Shown: positions 50,361 to 62,521 of the stretch, in pieces
Position numbering within the stretch: the stretch's first letter is position 1
How the letters are laid out: each line of letters opens with the position of its first letter
Origin: Nomia melanderi
Lineage: Eukaryota > Arthropoda > Insecta > Hymenoptera > Halictidae
DNA length: 64,000 nucleotides
Assembly (NCBI RefSeq): GCF_051020985.1
Contig: NC_134999.1
Location: forward strand, 28,677,160-28,741,159
Reading direction: 5' to 3'
The notes under the pieces: generated by a model
What the model was told of the DNA's origin: nothing
Databases searched by the model: none
The model's input: the letters and a program-made list of their open reading frames with translations, nothing else
Program-made: the position numbers and the translations under genes

Positions 50361-50607
50361 TAACATGCATAGGAATTTTCTTCATTATTTTATTGTACAA
50401 AATTTATTCTTCAAAAGTGTAATAAACATAAGTTGTATATAAAATGTATATATTAATGACATATTAATATATATAAATGTAAATATTATATATATTTAAA
50501 TATTATAAAATTAATATTATATATATTTAAATATTATAAATTAAATTCTAAAAATAAAGAATAAATTTTGTACAGTAAAATAATGAAGAAAATTCCTATG
50601 CATGTTA
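50361..50607. mobile_element. Fold-back element with 51 bp inverted arms
   Basis: The left arm 50361-50411 and right arm 50557-50607 are inverse complements over 51 bp with a single mismatch. They start and end with TAACATGCATAGG / CCTATGCATGTTA. The 145 bp centre is almost pure A/T with internal ATATTTAAATATTATA repeats. There is no open frame and no clear target duplication. The arms are far better preserved than any other repeat here, so it is young or conserved by gene conversion. Confidence 0.85.
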
Positions 50608-50932
50608 TTCATGGTGTCCTAGCCGTTGTGCTATACCTGCAAAGAGGATGACTTTTATGAGAAAAAGTGAACAATAAATATTGAAATCTATTCATACAAA
50701 TTTCTTTTCCAGGAAAATGGAGTGTAAAACTTCCTTTCACAAGGGTGTAAAGATTTTCCGTAGAGACACAAAAAAGTACTTTGTAACCTATTTTATAGGA
50801 TAATACTATATAGAATAATGCAATGCATATATACTATAAAATCATTTACAGAAATTTAACACACTATGCAAAAACTCGTTTTCCTCTTCTACTGATTTCT
50901 TGAAAAGTCAGTGACCGTGTAAACTGAATGCT

Positions 50933-51158
50933 TTAACATTAAAGCTACCGAACAATTACATTGACTTTTTAAAATCCCTGTATGGAAAGTCCAACGGTGC
51001 ATCTATTGAGACTTTAATTGATTACAATGCAGTTTGCGTATTGGCAAATCAATTTCTTTTATAATTGCTCACAGAAAGAGCTGTTATCTTTGTAATAATT
51101 ACGAAAACAAGAAATCAGGAAGGGGTCATTTTGACCAGTTTGGTAGTTTTAGTGTTAA
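50933..51158 (+). mobile_element. MITE family C
   Basis: TTAACATTAAAGCTACCGAA at the left; GGGTCATTTTGACC and TGGTAGTTTTAGTGTTAA at the right; 226 bp. Confidence 0.8.
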
Positions 51159-51759
51159 ATACAGATTCTAGAATTATCTCAAAATAATAGGATTTTCTAT
51201 TTTCATTGCCGACGTAAAGTTAAACAATCACAGAATTATTCAAGTACTTGCTTGTTTGTAAATATTTCTAATGTTAACATTAATTCATTTTTCAAAATAT
51301 AATTATAGGTTCAAGCAGCATCAACTAGCTTCGTGATACCAATTATAACAAATCGAACTATTATTGATGTACCATTTACATTATTTCTTATTAATATTTT
51401 ATTTTCAGATCAATATATTCAAATTATTATCAATTTATTTCAATTTTAAGTTATAAAACTATTAACTAACGACATCTTCGACACAGCTTCGAAAATAAAA
51501 TTTCTATGATCACGAAAATTGACAACGACGAATATTCCGAAAAAATATCTTCGTGTCACCATAGATACACAAAATCATAGGCGAAAGGATTCGCGTAAGT
51601 ATATTTACTCAATTCTTAAAGGCAACACCCGAAACACTGTTCTAAATGGCCACTTCTAAATCGGAGGATCCCCTGGAGCTATTTTAAAACAATCTCATTA
51701 ACGCTCCTGTAGTCTTAATAGAAAATGGATGGTGAACGACTTTTGGTAGAAAAGCAAAT

Positions 51760-52137
51760 ATCTCTTGGACGAAGCGCTTTCCGCTGTCTCCTCTTGACTC
51801 GACGTTAAACGTTTGCGGCGGGCCACGCAAATAAACACAGTCGAATTTATAGAACTGGAAACCGCGTACGCGCTTCGGCTTTATTCTTCTTCGAGAAACC
51901 TGCGGTCTTCGAGCAATCGCCGCGACTCATCACCAGTGGTTTTACTAGTGAATCGTCTATGAATGAACGTGAATACACGCTATTTCCCACCAGACGGTTG
52001 TCTGACTTTAACGCAAACTGCGGGGTGCAAAATACTGTAAATGTGTTTGGTACTTGCTCAACCTATCGACGATTTCAGTGCAGTGCACGCGATTAGGAAC
52101 GGCATTTCTCGATTTCGAACTGTCGTTTTTGAAAAAT
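51760..52137 (+). promoter_or_regulatory. Second promoter-like segment ending in a consensus donor
   Basis: A CpG-containing stretch in otherwise AT-rich DNA, with an initiator-like TTTCAGTG at 52073-52080. It ends at AAAAAT/GTAAGT (GT at 52138), a perfect donor consensus. It lies 6.2 kb upstream of the Shaw T1 exon on the same strand, so an alternative first exon is possible. No protein is recognisable in it. Confidence 0.3.
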
Positions 52138-52143
52138 GTAAGT

Positions 52144-54252
52144 TCATTTAGATACTCAGCTTGAGTTTATTACAGGAACAGATTTCTTTCTTGATTTTGA
52201 TCTTAATGAAGTTTGATTTTACGATACATATTTCATTGGATGTCGTATTGAATTTCTGTGTGCATGGTGTTTCATAGTTGGAGGAGGAAGCTTTGTGAAT
52301 AAGTTTCGTGAGTATGAAATAAAAGAAATATTATGTTAGCATAGATTTAAAGATGTGTTTATAATGTAATAATTTAACAATTGTAATATAGTGATTAATA
52401 TATTGGCTACTAAATCAGTATACGTAAGCTTCTTACAAAATTAAAATAATTTGTGTAATATAGCAGGAACTGAGAAATTAATTATGAAAATTAAATTTTG
52501 AGTTTATTAAAACAATGAGATCATTCGTGGTTGAATAACACAGCAGTCGCCGTATTAAATGTGACATTTACCTGATTTGATTATTTTAAATATCGTTTGT
52601 TATTAATATGAATTATAATTAAATATGATTTTTATATTACACGTCCCATTTTCTGTTACTCTATCTATTTTCATCATTCTTTCTGGATTTTTTTTATTTT
52701 AAGACGTACTATTCTGAATGTTCTATATTCTGTGGTGTTGACCTTTCGACAGATTTTTTATTTCTGGAGACAGAAACAGAGCACAAGGTGTCAAAAGTGA
52801 ATTACAGTGAACATGTGGCAGTGAAATTTCATTCTTTCTCAAAAGCTTTAAAATTGGTTTTAAAATTCTGTGAATACCTCTTATCAGATACTTGTACTAC
52901 TTTATAATAATTTATTATCAAAATCTGCTTTATATAATACTTAATTTCTAATAAAATCTTTAAATGTCAGAAATGACACAATATATTTCATATAAAGTGC
53001 ACATATTACATTAATTTCTTAAATGTATACCAAGTACGAATGTGTATATACTTTTTTATATCATTCAGTACAATTTTTGACCAAACATTTATAATTAAAC
53101 TCATTGTTGTGAAAAATTCCTATATATAATTTCTTTGAAGAAATGTAAAATCAAATATCATTTATTATAAAAGTATATTATTCCGAAAAATGTAAAAAAA
53201 ACCTTTTTGTAACAAAAAATGTAGTTAGATAAATATTTTTGTTTTACAAAAATATTGAAAAAATAATATATTAAAATAATATAATAATGATTTATAAATT
53301 ATGCGATGATTTTAATAGTATTTTCGCTGTACTTTCATTGTATTAATTTAGGCGTTCCTGAGCGCATTAAATAAGACCAAGTCAATTATTCTGAATAAAT
53401 ACATTCATTATCGAAATCAGTTATTCGATATTTAAATTCAACGTATTCTATTTTGTGGCTGAATTAAGATTAATTGATCGAAGAAAGAACGAACTTTAAA
53501 CATTCAGTTAATCTATTTCATGCCTGACAATAATATATACTAACCTTGAGTTTCGTTTAAACACATTTTAACACACGCCCCTATTGTTATCGTCTATAAA
53601 CTCATTAAAGGCGTAATTTCCTGAAAACTGCTAAAATCTTCTATTAATAGATGACAGAACCGTATCACGAGATATAAAAATGTCGAAGCCTGCAGCATTG
53701 TAACAATCTCCTTGCTAGTAAAAAAGTGAAACTGTACAGAATCGCATATGGCAAGCTTGGGGCTATAAAAAATTGGGGCTGTGTATCAATGGAGGGAAAT
53801 ATTTACTAAAAAAATAATTGTATACAAAATAACAGCCTTTTTTTACCACACTTCTATATTTTTTGCATAACATTCGAGAAAAATAAAAGAGAACATAGTT
53901 TTACAAGCAATAAATCTTTTATAAACAAAATAATACTGCATACTAATTTCTTATGTTCGTAATATTTTTTGGGAAACAAAGGAACTTTTCAACGTTTCAA
54001 AAATTTCTCGTTTCGCGCGTAATGAAATGGAAAAATGAAGCGTGCACTCGTCTAATGCAGGATGAATGTATGTAGGATATATTTTCATGAAAAACCAAAG
54101 AAGAACAAAGGAGAATTACACGCGTATCCGAAAAAAGAAAGAATTCATCGTTGAAAGAATTAGTACCATTTCAAGCGTTAAGATGACGTGTACACTCGTC
54201 AAGCGTAATTAACTGGTTAAGGTCCAGTGAACCGTAACGCGTACTTAGTTGT
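52144..54252. other. AT-rich stretch, nothing identified
   Basis: Probably intron if 52.1 kb is a first exon. No repeat or frame of note. Confidence 0.5.
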
Positions 54253-54501
54253 TTAACCCCTTGCTCTATGACTTTTTCCCCAATTACGCTCAACAGAGAT
54301 ATTTCATTTTTCACAATTCACCAGAGAAGGAGAACAGTGTACATTTATATATATATACGTTTACTCAGAAACATTAGAATTAATAATAGAAAAATACTAT
54401 TCAACTCGGAGTTGGAAGAATTAAGTGATATTTAGACTTGTTAAATTCTATTTAAAATCTTCCCCGCGAGTCTGACACGATATTGCAGGGCAAAGGGTTA
54501 A
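54253..54501 (+). mobile_element. MITE family B
   Basis: TTAACCCCTTGCTCTATGAC at the left; GCGAGTCTGACACGATATTG, then CAAAGGGTTAA at the right; 249 bp. A good reference copy. Confidence 0.8.
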
Positions 54502-55254
54502 AGTTAAAAGTTCAATGCTTCACCGGTTCACGGTGCACTCAAGCAGTGGACGTTTCTAGCAGCGCGTTTGTTGGGATTAGTGCATGCAAATGTGACGTAC
54601 TGCGAATAAACGTATTACGAAGACTCGCGTTTCACAATCTTACACGTGTATTCACGAACGAGAACAGGCAAAAACAATGGTCTATATCGAGATCCGTTTA
54701 CCAGGGATTCACGATCGGATGCGCGCGAATTCAACGAACCGTTAAATCTAACTCTTTCTTTTTTCGAGAATCGAGACTCCGAGCAGAAGAAATTTATTTC
54801 ACATTTCCAATTTATTTTCGCATGATGACTCAGATCCATTTTGTTGCACTGTGGGGCATCGTTTGCGTCATTGGCTTTACGATATACATGTAGGTATAAC
54901 GATATAATTCCTCCCAGAAATGGATTGCGCTCGAGAACCAGGAACACGAAATTCCATTGCCGGGAACACCTACGAATAATGTGCCACGTGTTTTAGAGAA
55001 AAAGGGAATACATTTGGTCATCCCATAAATAACGCGGTTTCTTACATTTCTTTTAGTTTCACAAGTAACGACGAACGAAACTGTTTTTCATCTAAAATAT
55101 AGCCTCATTGTCTGTAAACCGTTTAGCTATACATTGTAACTACTTGAACAAAGGTTTTGCTTATCTTTATAAAAAGAGAATTTGGTCATTCCATAAATAA
55201 TGTGGTTCTTTATTTTTCTTTTATTTTTAGAAGTAAAGATGAACAAAACTGATT

Positions 55255-55422
55255 TTAACGCTGAAACTACTGAGCAATTGGAGTAACTTATTTCTAAGTT
55301 TTTATACAAATTAGAGCATATTTCCCAAAATCTGATCAAAAAACCTTGTCATCATTTTAATATTTGCAAACTGAAAATTTTAAAATAGGTCAATTTGACC
55401 CGTCTGATAATTTTAGTGTCAA
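55255..55422 (+). mobile_element. MITE family C
   Basis: TTAACGCTGAAACTACTGAG at the left; GGTCAATTTGACCC and ATAATTTTAGTGTCAA at the right. The right TTAA has changed to TCAA. Confidence 0.75.
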
Positions 55423-55816
55423 TTTAAAACATATTCTCCTTCATTATCTATAAATTATCTATCTATACATTATAACTACTTGATAAAATTTTTTTATTTA
55501 TCTTTATCTTTGAAAATAAGAGAAATATAAAAAACTGCATTGTTCATGGGATGATTAATATTTTTAAAGGAATCGTCGGCTTTTCAGTTTATAAGAATTT
55601 ATGGTAGGGGCGTGAATCTTTCTAGGAATGGATTCACAGTCAGGCATAGAAACAGAAAATTCCATTGTCATTTTAAAATAAAAGAACTGTTTGAATTTTA
55701 AACGAACTTTTCGTTTTGTCGGAAATATTCGTATTTTGTTTTTAGCTGTTGGATTCTATGAGCAATGGCTTTGGAATGAAAATATACGTGAAAAAGGAAT
55801 AGTTAGGAAAGTTTTG

Positions 55817-55897
55817 TATGGGTATTGAAATTGTTAGTGTATTTATGGATATTGAAATTGTTAGTGTACGTATGAATATTGAAATTAATAGTGTATA
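55817..55897 (+). repeat. 27 bp tandem repeat, three copies
   Basis: TATTGAAATTGTTAGTGTA at 55823 and 55850 and TATTGAAATTAATAGTGTA at 55877. Confidence 0.8.
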
Positions 55898-57544
55898 ACA
55901 ATTTATTAATGTATGATATAGTAGAGTACGATATTTACAAAAATTCGGTGACCTCGTGACATAATGACTTTACACTGACTTTAAATGGTAAATTATTTTG
56001 AAATTTCAGTTCTGCAACTTAAAATGAATAATGTTGTAGAATGTAGCAACAGTAATAATTACAAAAAGTTCATTAAAGTAATTAGATCGTACGCTAGTAT
56101 ACAATATAAAGCTTATTTTTAATTACCCTTTCAAATATCTGTAATAACTAATATTTGAAATTCGATAACGAAAATATAAAAAAATAGTAGAAATGCGAAT
56201 ACTGTCATTAAACGGTAATAAAAAATTATTTTAATTTATTAAAATTGTATAAACAGTATTAAGAGTATTCTGAGTGCTTTTTGGTGTCTTTTAAAATTTG
56301 ATTAGAATAAAAGCTAATAATTTTTGCTGTGTGAAATCAATTGATGACTGAAAGGTCTCTGTCGTGCAAAGGGTCAAGATCTTAAACTCTTGAGTTAAGT
56401 AAAGAACTGAAGCCTGAGTTATAAAAAATGAATATGAGAAAACGACCAACCAAAAATCAGATTGCAGATTCAATCTCTGTTTCATTTGCTTCTGCTTGCA
56501 ATTTCTTGATAACGTCTGCCTCGTTTCGCTTTTTTACGTATTTATGGTATAGGATACATTGCATTATTTCTTTTTATCCCAGTATTTTTTTTATAATTAA
56601 CACAAAAGCAATATAAAAAATTCAATAGAATTTCTTTTCTATAATCAGGTTCACTTATTTATTTACTGATTATAAGTTCTTAATTTTCAACAAATTTAAC
56701 TCGAATAAACAATTGGCACTTAATCACCATATTATCATTTGATCACAGATAACATCAATGATGGCCTTAATCGTTTGTTCAGGGACTATATATACATATT
56801 TCAATGAATCCTCGCAAACCGCTGAACGAGAATACCTTGAACGTCCTAATACCCAATTCGTTTTCCTTTCGCATGGATTATAAAAGGCTGGCTATCGTGG
56901 GATCAATAGGTACAGCTACCATAATTATATGATATTGCATCGGAAACCTCTCTCCTCAACACTGTAAATTTAATGACGCAAAGTACATATTGATTACTTT
57001 CCCAACGTCGCGAGCTTATGAAGCCAGATGAAAATATTGACTTACCATTCACAAACAAGCTTAAAGTAAGAGAATATGTACTCTGCTCCTTCCGCGGTGT
57101 ACATATTCGAAACGGTTTTAAACTAATTAACTCAAATGAAAGTATCGTCTGAATTAGGAGACTGGAAGGAGGTTTCCGCGTGATCTTGCTTTACCTAACT
57201 ATTCCCACTAATAACTGTTTTAAATTTAGAAATTTATAATAAATGATAGTTTCGAAGTTATAGGTAAAAAATGAACTGTACCCTTATTTGAAGATACTGC
57301 AATGAAGAAATATGGCGATTAAGTTCCAAATGTACATTTTAGTTAAACTTGTTGAAAATTAATAATATTACACTTTAGAAAAGAAAATTTATTGACTGTT
57401 GTATATTGGCTTTAATTATAAAAAAATATTGCCGTGTATTCTATATAATAAATGCGTAAAAAGGGGAATGAGGCAGATGTTATTAAGAAATTGCAAGCAG
57501 AAGCAAATGAAACAGAAATTGAATATAATGTTTTTTTTATGAAA

Positions 57545-58235
57545 GAGTAAAATTTATAAAAGTTTCTTCGGAAATTTTTGTTTCACAGTACTTTTACTTT
57601 CGAAGACATAATAAAAAGAAATTGAATATTGTGTTCACAGAAAATTCTCAAATTTAAAAACATTCTTGAAAAGTGTTCTGTTTCACAGTGCTGGTCGTTT
57701 CGAAGCTGAATAGCAGTATACGAAAACAAATATAACAAAAAGAAATTGAATATATTATTTCCCCGTAAAAATTCGTTCACAGAAAAGTAGTAAGTTTGAA
57801 AACATTCCTCGGAAATTTTCTATTTCGCGGTATGATCGCTTCGAAGTTCTATATGACTATATAAAAACGAACATAACAAAAATAAATTAAATATAATATT
57901 TCTCCATACAGCTTCGTTCACAAGAAAAGTATTAAACTTGAAAACGTTCTTAGAATCATTTCTATTTCACAGTATCGTTTCGGAACTCTATATGACTATG
58001 TAAAAACAAATATAACAAAAAGAAATTAAATATAATATTCCTCTATAAAGCTTCGTTCACAGGAAAGCATTAAGTTTGAAAACATTCTTCGAAAATGTTC
58101 TACATTGCAGTACTAATCGCTTCGAAACTCAATATCAATATACAAAAAAGAATATACCCCAAAAAAAATGGAATATTATATTTCTCTGTAAAACATTGTG
58201 TTATTTTAAAATACTTCTATTTCGCAGCAGTGATC
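57545..58235 (+). repeat. Diverged ~140 bp tandem array adjoining the T1 exon
   Basis: About five to six diverged units. Each carries a TTCGTTCACAG-type segment, a TTTGAAAACATTCTTCG-type segment, a pyrimidine-rich CTATTTCACAG/CTATTTCGCAG segment and an A-rich ATATAACAAAAAGAAATT segment. The CAG-type steps end near 57588, 57688, 57829, 57972, 58110 and 58227, giving spacings of 100, 141, 143, 138 and 117 bp. The last unit ends inside the 5' flank of the T1 exon, so each unit brings an acceptor-like YYYNCAG. Confidence 0.8.
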
Positions 58236-58314
58236 ATTTCGAATCTCGACATAAGGGCCACCCACGAACTTGCTTCGTTTCCTTCTATCATGCGAACCAG
58301 AAGACTCCAGGAGG

Positions 58315-58611
58315 ATGAGGAAACTGGATGACAGCAGATGGAACGATAGAGTGATACTGAATGTCGGCGGTGTACGTCACGAAACGTACAAGTCGACACT
58401 AAAGAAAATACCCGCGACTAGACTTTCTCGTTTAACAGAGGCTTTGGCTAATTACGATCCCATCTTAAACGAGTACTTTTACGACCGCCATCCAGGCGTT
58501 TTTGCACAAGTATTGAACTACTACCGCACCGGGAAGCTGCATTATCCGACAGACGTTTGCGGGCCACTCTTCGAGGAAGAACTCGAGTTCTGGGGTCTGG
58601 ATTCTAATCAG
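58315..58611 (+). CDS. Shaw: Shaw-type (Kv3) potassium channel, T1-domain exon
   Basis: Encodes the N-terminal cytoplasmic T1 domain, which restricts assembly to channels of the same subfamily. Seen: about 11 residues of leader, then [40 protein letters not shown], the [20 protein letters not shown] block and the acidic [14 protein letters not shown] end. His76 and Cys82 give the first half of the HX5CX20CC zinc site that is typical of non-Shaker T1 domains. The AUG at 58315 is the first in frame after the TAA at 58252 and gives a leader of the length I expect for insect Shaw, so I chose it. Splice acceptors at 58301 or 58311 fed by an upstream coding exon remain possible. The exon ends ...AATCAG before GTCTGC, a weak donor, in phase 0. 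The next exon continues the protein exactly. Shaw versus its paralogue Shawl cannot be settled here. Confidence 0.95.
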
Positions 58612-59157
58612 GTCTGCAGCTTTCTTTATTATTTCCGCAAATGACGTCTCTATATTAGGTTGACAACTAAATCCCTGACATTTTGATTTTCGTGGGCCTG
58701 TTTTTATCTATAGAGTAATGAATTGTCTGATAATAGAAATTCTAAATTTAAATGACAAGCATGTCCTATGAATAAATCTCAGGTTATAAAGGTTTTTTGT
58801 TTTCACTATTTTATGCTGTTCGCTTTCAATTTGTAGCATTGATGTATGTTTTTCAACTTAACAAATTATCATGTTTATGAAACGTGAAAGCTAAGAGCTC
58901 AGTTGCCAACCTAATATGTACTTCGAAAGTGTTATATATTAATCAAATCGCTTAATTCTTATGCATCTTTACCCTAATCTTTATATTTTTTTTAATTTTT
59001 ATGATTACTTCCTTATTTGTTGTGCTGGAATAGTTCCATATATTTTCTCCATTACATTGTATATATTTTTTGAATATAACAACTAGCAGTTCATTGATAT
59101 ATATATAGAATATTACAGTGTAAATGTAGTGTTCCCCCCATAACGTCGCGTTTTAAT

Positions 59158-59380
59158 CAGTACGAAAAGAAGCAAGTCCTTGCATGGGACTGTCCACACA
59201 AGTATGAAGCGTTGATGCTGGCCAATGAGGTCAAAGACGAAGTAGCTTTTACTACTCCCGAGTGTCTCGTTGAGCTCTCCGAGTCGCGAGATGTTATGAG
59301 GGAAAACCGTACTTGCCCACGCCAGTTAATGAACAAGTGTGAAAACAAATTTGGAGTCTTTGTATATAAAACTATCACCA
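59158..59380 (+). pseudogene. Unrecognised coding-like fragment in the Shaw intron (1)
   Basis: A GC-richer patch open as FNQYEKKQVLAWDCPHKYEA, LMLANEVKDEVAFTTPECLV and ELSESRDVMRENRTCPRQ. Codon composition looks protein-like, but there is no start and I know no match. The antisense frame is also open. It is probably a decayed insertion or retrocopy. Confidence 0.3.
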
Positions 59381-59573
59381 TTCAGTTTTATGACGTAAAT
59401 TTAAATTATTGTACTGTTATTAAAAGTTATTCAATGTTATTCAAAGTAGTCATTTTATTTTGTGGAGAATTTTCGTAATGATAAATATCAGACTGACCTT
59501 TTTCTGTAATGTACAGAAATGATATGTACACTAATTTGTCTGTTAATCATTCTGTATAGAGCGGTAGATTTCG

Positions 59574-59711
59574 AAGCAGTCTAATGGCGTAATGCAACAA
59601 GATTATCAATGGGTGAAAGACATCATTAAGAATTTTGGAATAGAAACATATCAACGTGCATGGCACGTATTTCCAGCACAAGTGGTTAAAATTGTCAAAG
59701 AGAATCGCTGA
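59574..59711 (+). pseudogene. Unrecognised coding-like fragment in the Shaw intron (2)
   Basis: Reads SNGVMQQDYQWVKDIIKNFG, IETYQRAWHVFPAQVVKI then VKENR and TGA. The AUG at 59592 would give 39 residues. It may belong with the fragments on either side as pieces of one dead gene. Confidence 0.3.
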
Positions 59712-59972
59712 ATTGAGTGTTCTCTTTCTGCAAAAAGATGTGACATTTTTAAAAGTGACAATTTTATCTTCTCCCTTCCTTGCAGAGGTTCCTGTTTTCT
59801 TTTATGATATATCCTGATGCAAATTTTACAAATTGTATAACACGATACCTTTATAACCATAAACATGGCCGCGGCTTTCTTTCCCGTTGCCATTTGAAAT
59901 GGCACCGAATTATTTCGTAATAGTGAAAACGAGTCAACGTAACTAACCACCATTGTCTATCTATTCCATGGT

Positions 59973-60182
59973 TTGAATCGGGAACACAAATGTACTTTGA
60001 CACCGCAGAAAACGTCTCTTCCGGAATACGCACACCGTGCAACTGTTATTGACCAAACAGGTCAGAAACGTTTGCCTGATGACAACTGGAATCTCAAAGA
60101 CATATTGTTAGCCTTGTTTGTTAATTTGAGACCTTACTCTGAAGCATTAGCTTCTGTATTACTAAAGCTAATAAAGGGATAA
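59973..60182 (+). pseudogene. Unrecognised coding-like fragment in the Shaw intron (3)
   Basis: Open frame without AUG at its start: LNREHKCTLTPQKTSLPEYA, HRATVIDQTGQKRLPDDNWN, LKDILLALFVNLRPYSEAL, ending TAA. The amphipathic C-terminal part looks protein-like. No family is recognised. Confidence 0.3.
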
Positions 60183-62281
60183 TGCAATGTTTCAAATGAC
60201 TTCGTAATTATTAAAAGGTGTAAATATTGTAAGTGTAAACAAAGAGTTTGAAATAATCTATAAAAGCGTTATAGCCATAGAATATTGGTTTTCTTGAAAT
60301 CGAGTTTGTAAATATTTATTTGTAATTTTTTACATTAATTACTTATATACGAATAACAGGTAGAATGTTCAATAGAATTATTTTATTTCTTAACTTTTGT
60401 CAATGAATGTACAATAATATGAACCTTTCATAAGAGAACTATGTATACAATAATTTAAAAAAGAAGGAATGATAGATTATTGTTATATGGCCTCTTCACC
60501 ATTTAGTACGATATAGGTCATTGAAGCCTGTCTCTTTTGTCTGCCATTGTGTATCGAAGCTAATCGTTCCTAAATACTTAATTTCCGTCTCTGAAGTGCG
60601 CTGTTGACAGAATTAAATTTTATTTTTGCGTCGTCGACACAGTTTCATGTAAATTCTAGGGACACTTAAATATATTATTTATACATATGATTTTTTATAA
60701 AAGAATATCAGTATCCTTTTAAATATATATTAGTATCCTTCATATAGATATTAATACTTTTTCATACTGATTTCGAAAACAGTAATGGTCTTATGCGTGC
60801 TTTAAAAGATGATATTCTTGTACGAAGTATTATTTTCACAAACATTTTGTGTACTGATATAAATAGCAAATAAAAATATAAAATCATCTGTCACATCTTA
60901 AAAGCATACAGCACTGGATGAAATACATCCAAAATATTTTCCTCCAGTATGAAATCGTGTGTTCCTCTAGCATATAAAATGAAAATATTATTACACAATA
61001 ACTTTTAAATAATATTATTAAATATTTATTGAGTAAATAACTATTAGACTCGCATTATAATTTAAATGTATTTTTCTTACTGTAGCAATGAAATTATCGA
61101 CAAGTCAAAATTGCTGATATCAATTTAACTTCCTAAAAAAATTCAGTATAAATTATAATCATTGAAAACATTTTCACGATGTCAACGTCATCACATGCAA
61201 TTTATAAATGATAATGTTATCCGATAGTTATTCTAATGTTAATTAGTATCGCATAACCATACAAAATTCGATATTGTCGATTATAATGTAAATTTTGCTG
61301 TCATTTAATTTATCGTAACTGCTTTAAGTCTACCACAATTTAGTCCATTAAATTCTCATCCCGTATTGATTAATGCTAATCAATATTACTTAATCTTCCT
61401 GCCGTTAATTCTTCTCCTTTTTTCGACAAGTCTGAAGAGATTTCACGTGTCGTAATTATAACAATTATTACAAAACCGTGATCAAATTATACTTCAATAC
61501 TTAATACACTGAATAACTTCAATACACTGAAAACCTTATAAAAATATAATCAAACCATTCCAGGCTCACTGTACAAAAACATCCGTACCGCTGATAATAG
61601 AAAAATAAAACAAGCAAGGCAATTCTGAAGGAAATAGCTTCTTCAGTTATCTTGTATACATAATGAATACAGTTATTATTACAATCTATGTTCTTTCATT
61701 TGTAATTTTAACACTGAGGCTGCCACTTTTTTCGTATCAAAGCTAAAAGGGAAGAGTTGCTTATAATTTCATATCACAATTCTTACGCCACGCTGTTATC
61801 TATACTATAATTTATGAAAGAAGAACCCTTGGAGATACTGCATAACATAATCAACGAAGTTTTTATCGTTTTTCGAATAATTAATTTTTACATCTAGAAA
61901 AACCAGAGCTGTTGCCCCATAGAAATTTTTAAAAGAATTTTTCATGAAATTTTTAATCAATAATCTGTAAATTGTATACTTCGAGCTCGAAAAGTTAGCG
62001 AATTTCCGTTTATTTTAATTATACACCGGAATAGTGAACACACTAAAAAATACACGTTAATATAAATTAAATAATTCCCACTATCATTCACGAAAAACGT
62101 AAACATTGTCTAAATACTTGCCTACAAATGATTACATATTTCACATTTAAATTACAAAATTATCGCAGCCAATTAGCTTACCATGACCCTTTTGCACAAA
62201 ATATTTTAATAAGGATAATAATAGTTGCCCAGGTCTCACCGCGTGAAGCTTGCTGCGAGGGACCCACTTAAACTTTCGAAT

Positions 62282-62521
62282 TTAACTCCTTGCCCTCAAA
62301 TTTGTTTCTCAGTCACGATCGATACAATTATTTTGTGATTCAGAATTTTGTGAAAAAATGAAGAAGAATTCAAATGTTATGCTTGTTAAAATATAATCAT
62401 TGACGGTAGAAGGATCACAATTAATTTCAATTCAAAAGAATTCAGTAATATTTATGCTTGTTAAATTCTATTTAAAATATTCACCGCGAATTTACCACGT
62501 TATTATAAAGCAGGGGATTAA
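62282..62521 (+). mobile_element. MITE family B in the Shaw intron
   Basis: TTAACTCCTTGCCCTCAAAT at the left, CACCGCGAATTTACCACG and AGCAGGGGATTAA at the right; 240 bp. The right TTAA is immediately followed by CCCTTTGCGGGCG, which looks like the start of another, truncated TTAA element. Confidence 0.7.

Larger units (their letters stand above)
54502..57544. other. GC-richer patch then AT-rich stretch
   Basis: 54500-54900 is GC-richer with an open frame that I cannot relate to any family. Beyond it only the family C element, the 27 bp repeat and a family I right end are seen. Confidence 0.5.

Noticed and set aside
54483..54893. 136-codon plus frame
   Set aside because: It starts inside a family B element without an ATG and the rest is unrecognised.
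58270..58314. Extension of the Shaw frame upstream of the AUG
   Set aside because: It contains no AUG and is stopped by TAA at 58252. Used only if an upstream exon splices in at 58301 or 58311.
58095..58331. Frame overlapping the T1 exon in another phase
   Set aside because: It lies in the tandem array and is out of phase with the clearly conserved Kv protein.
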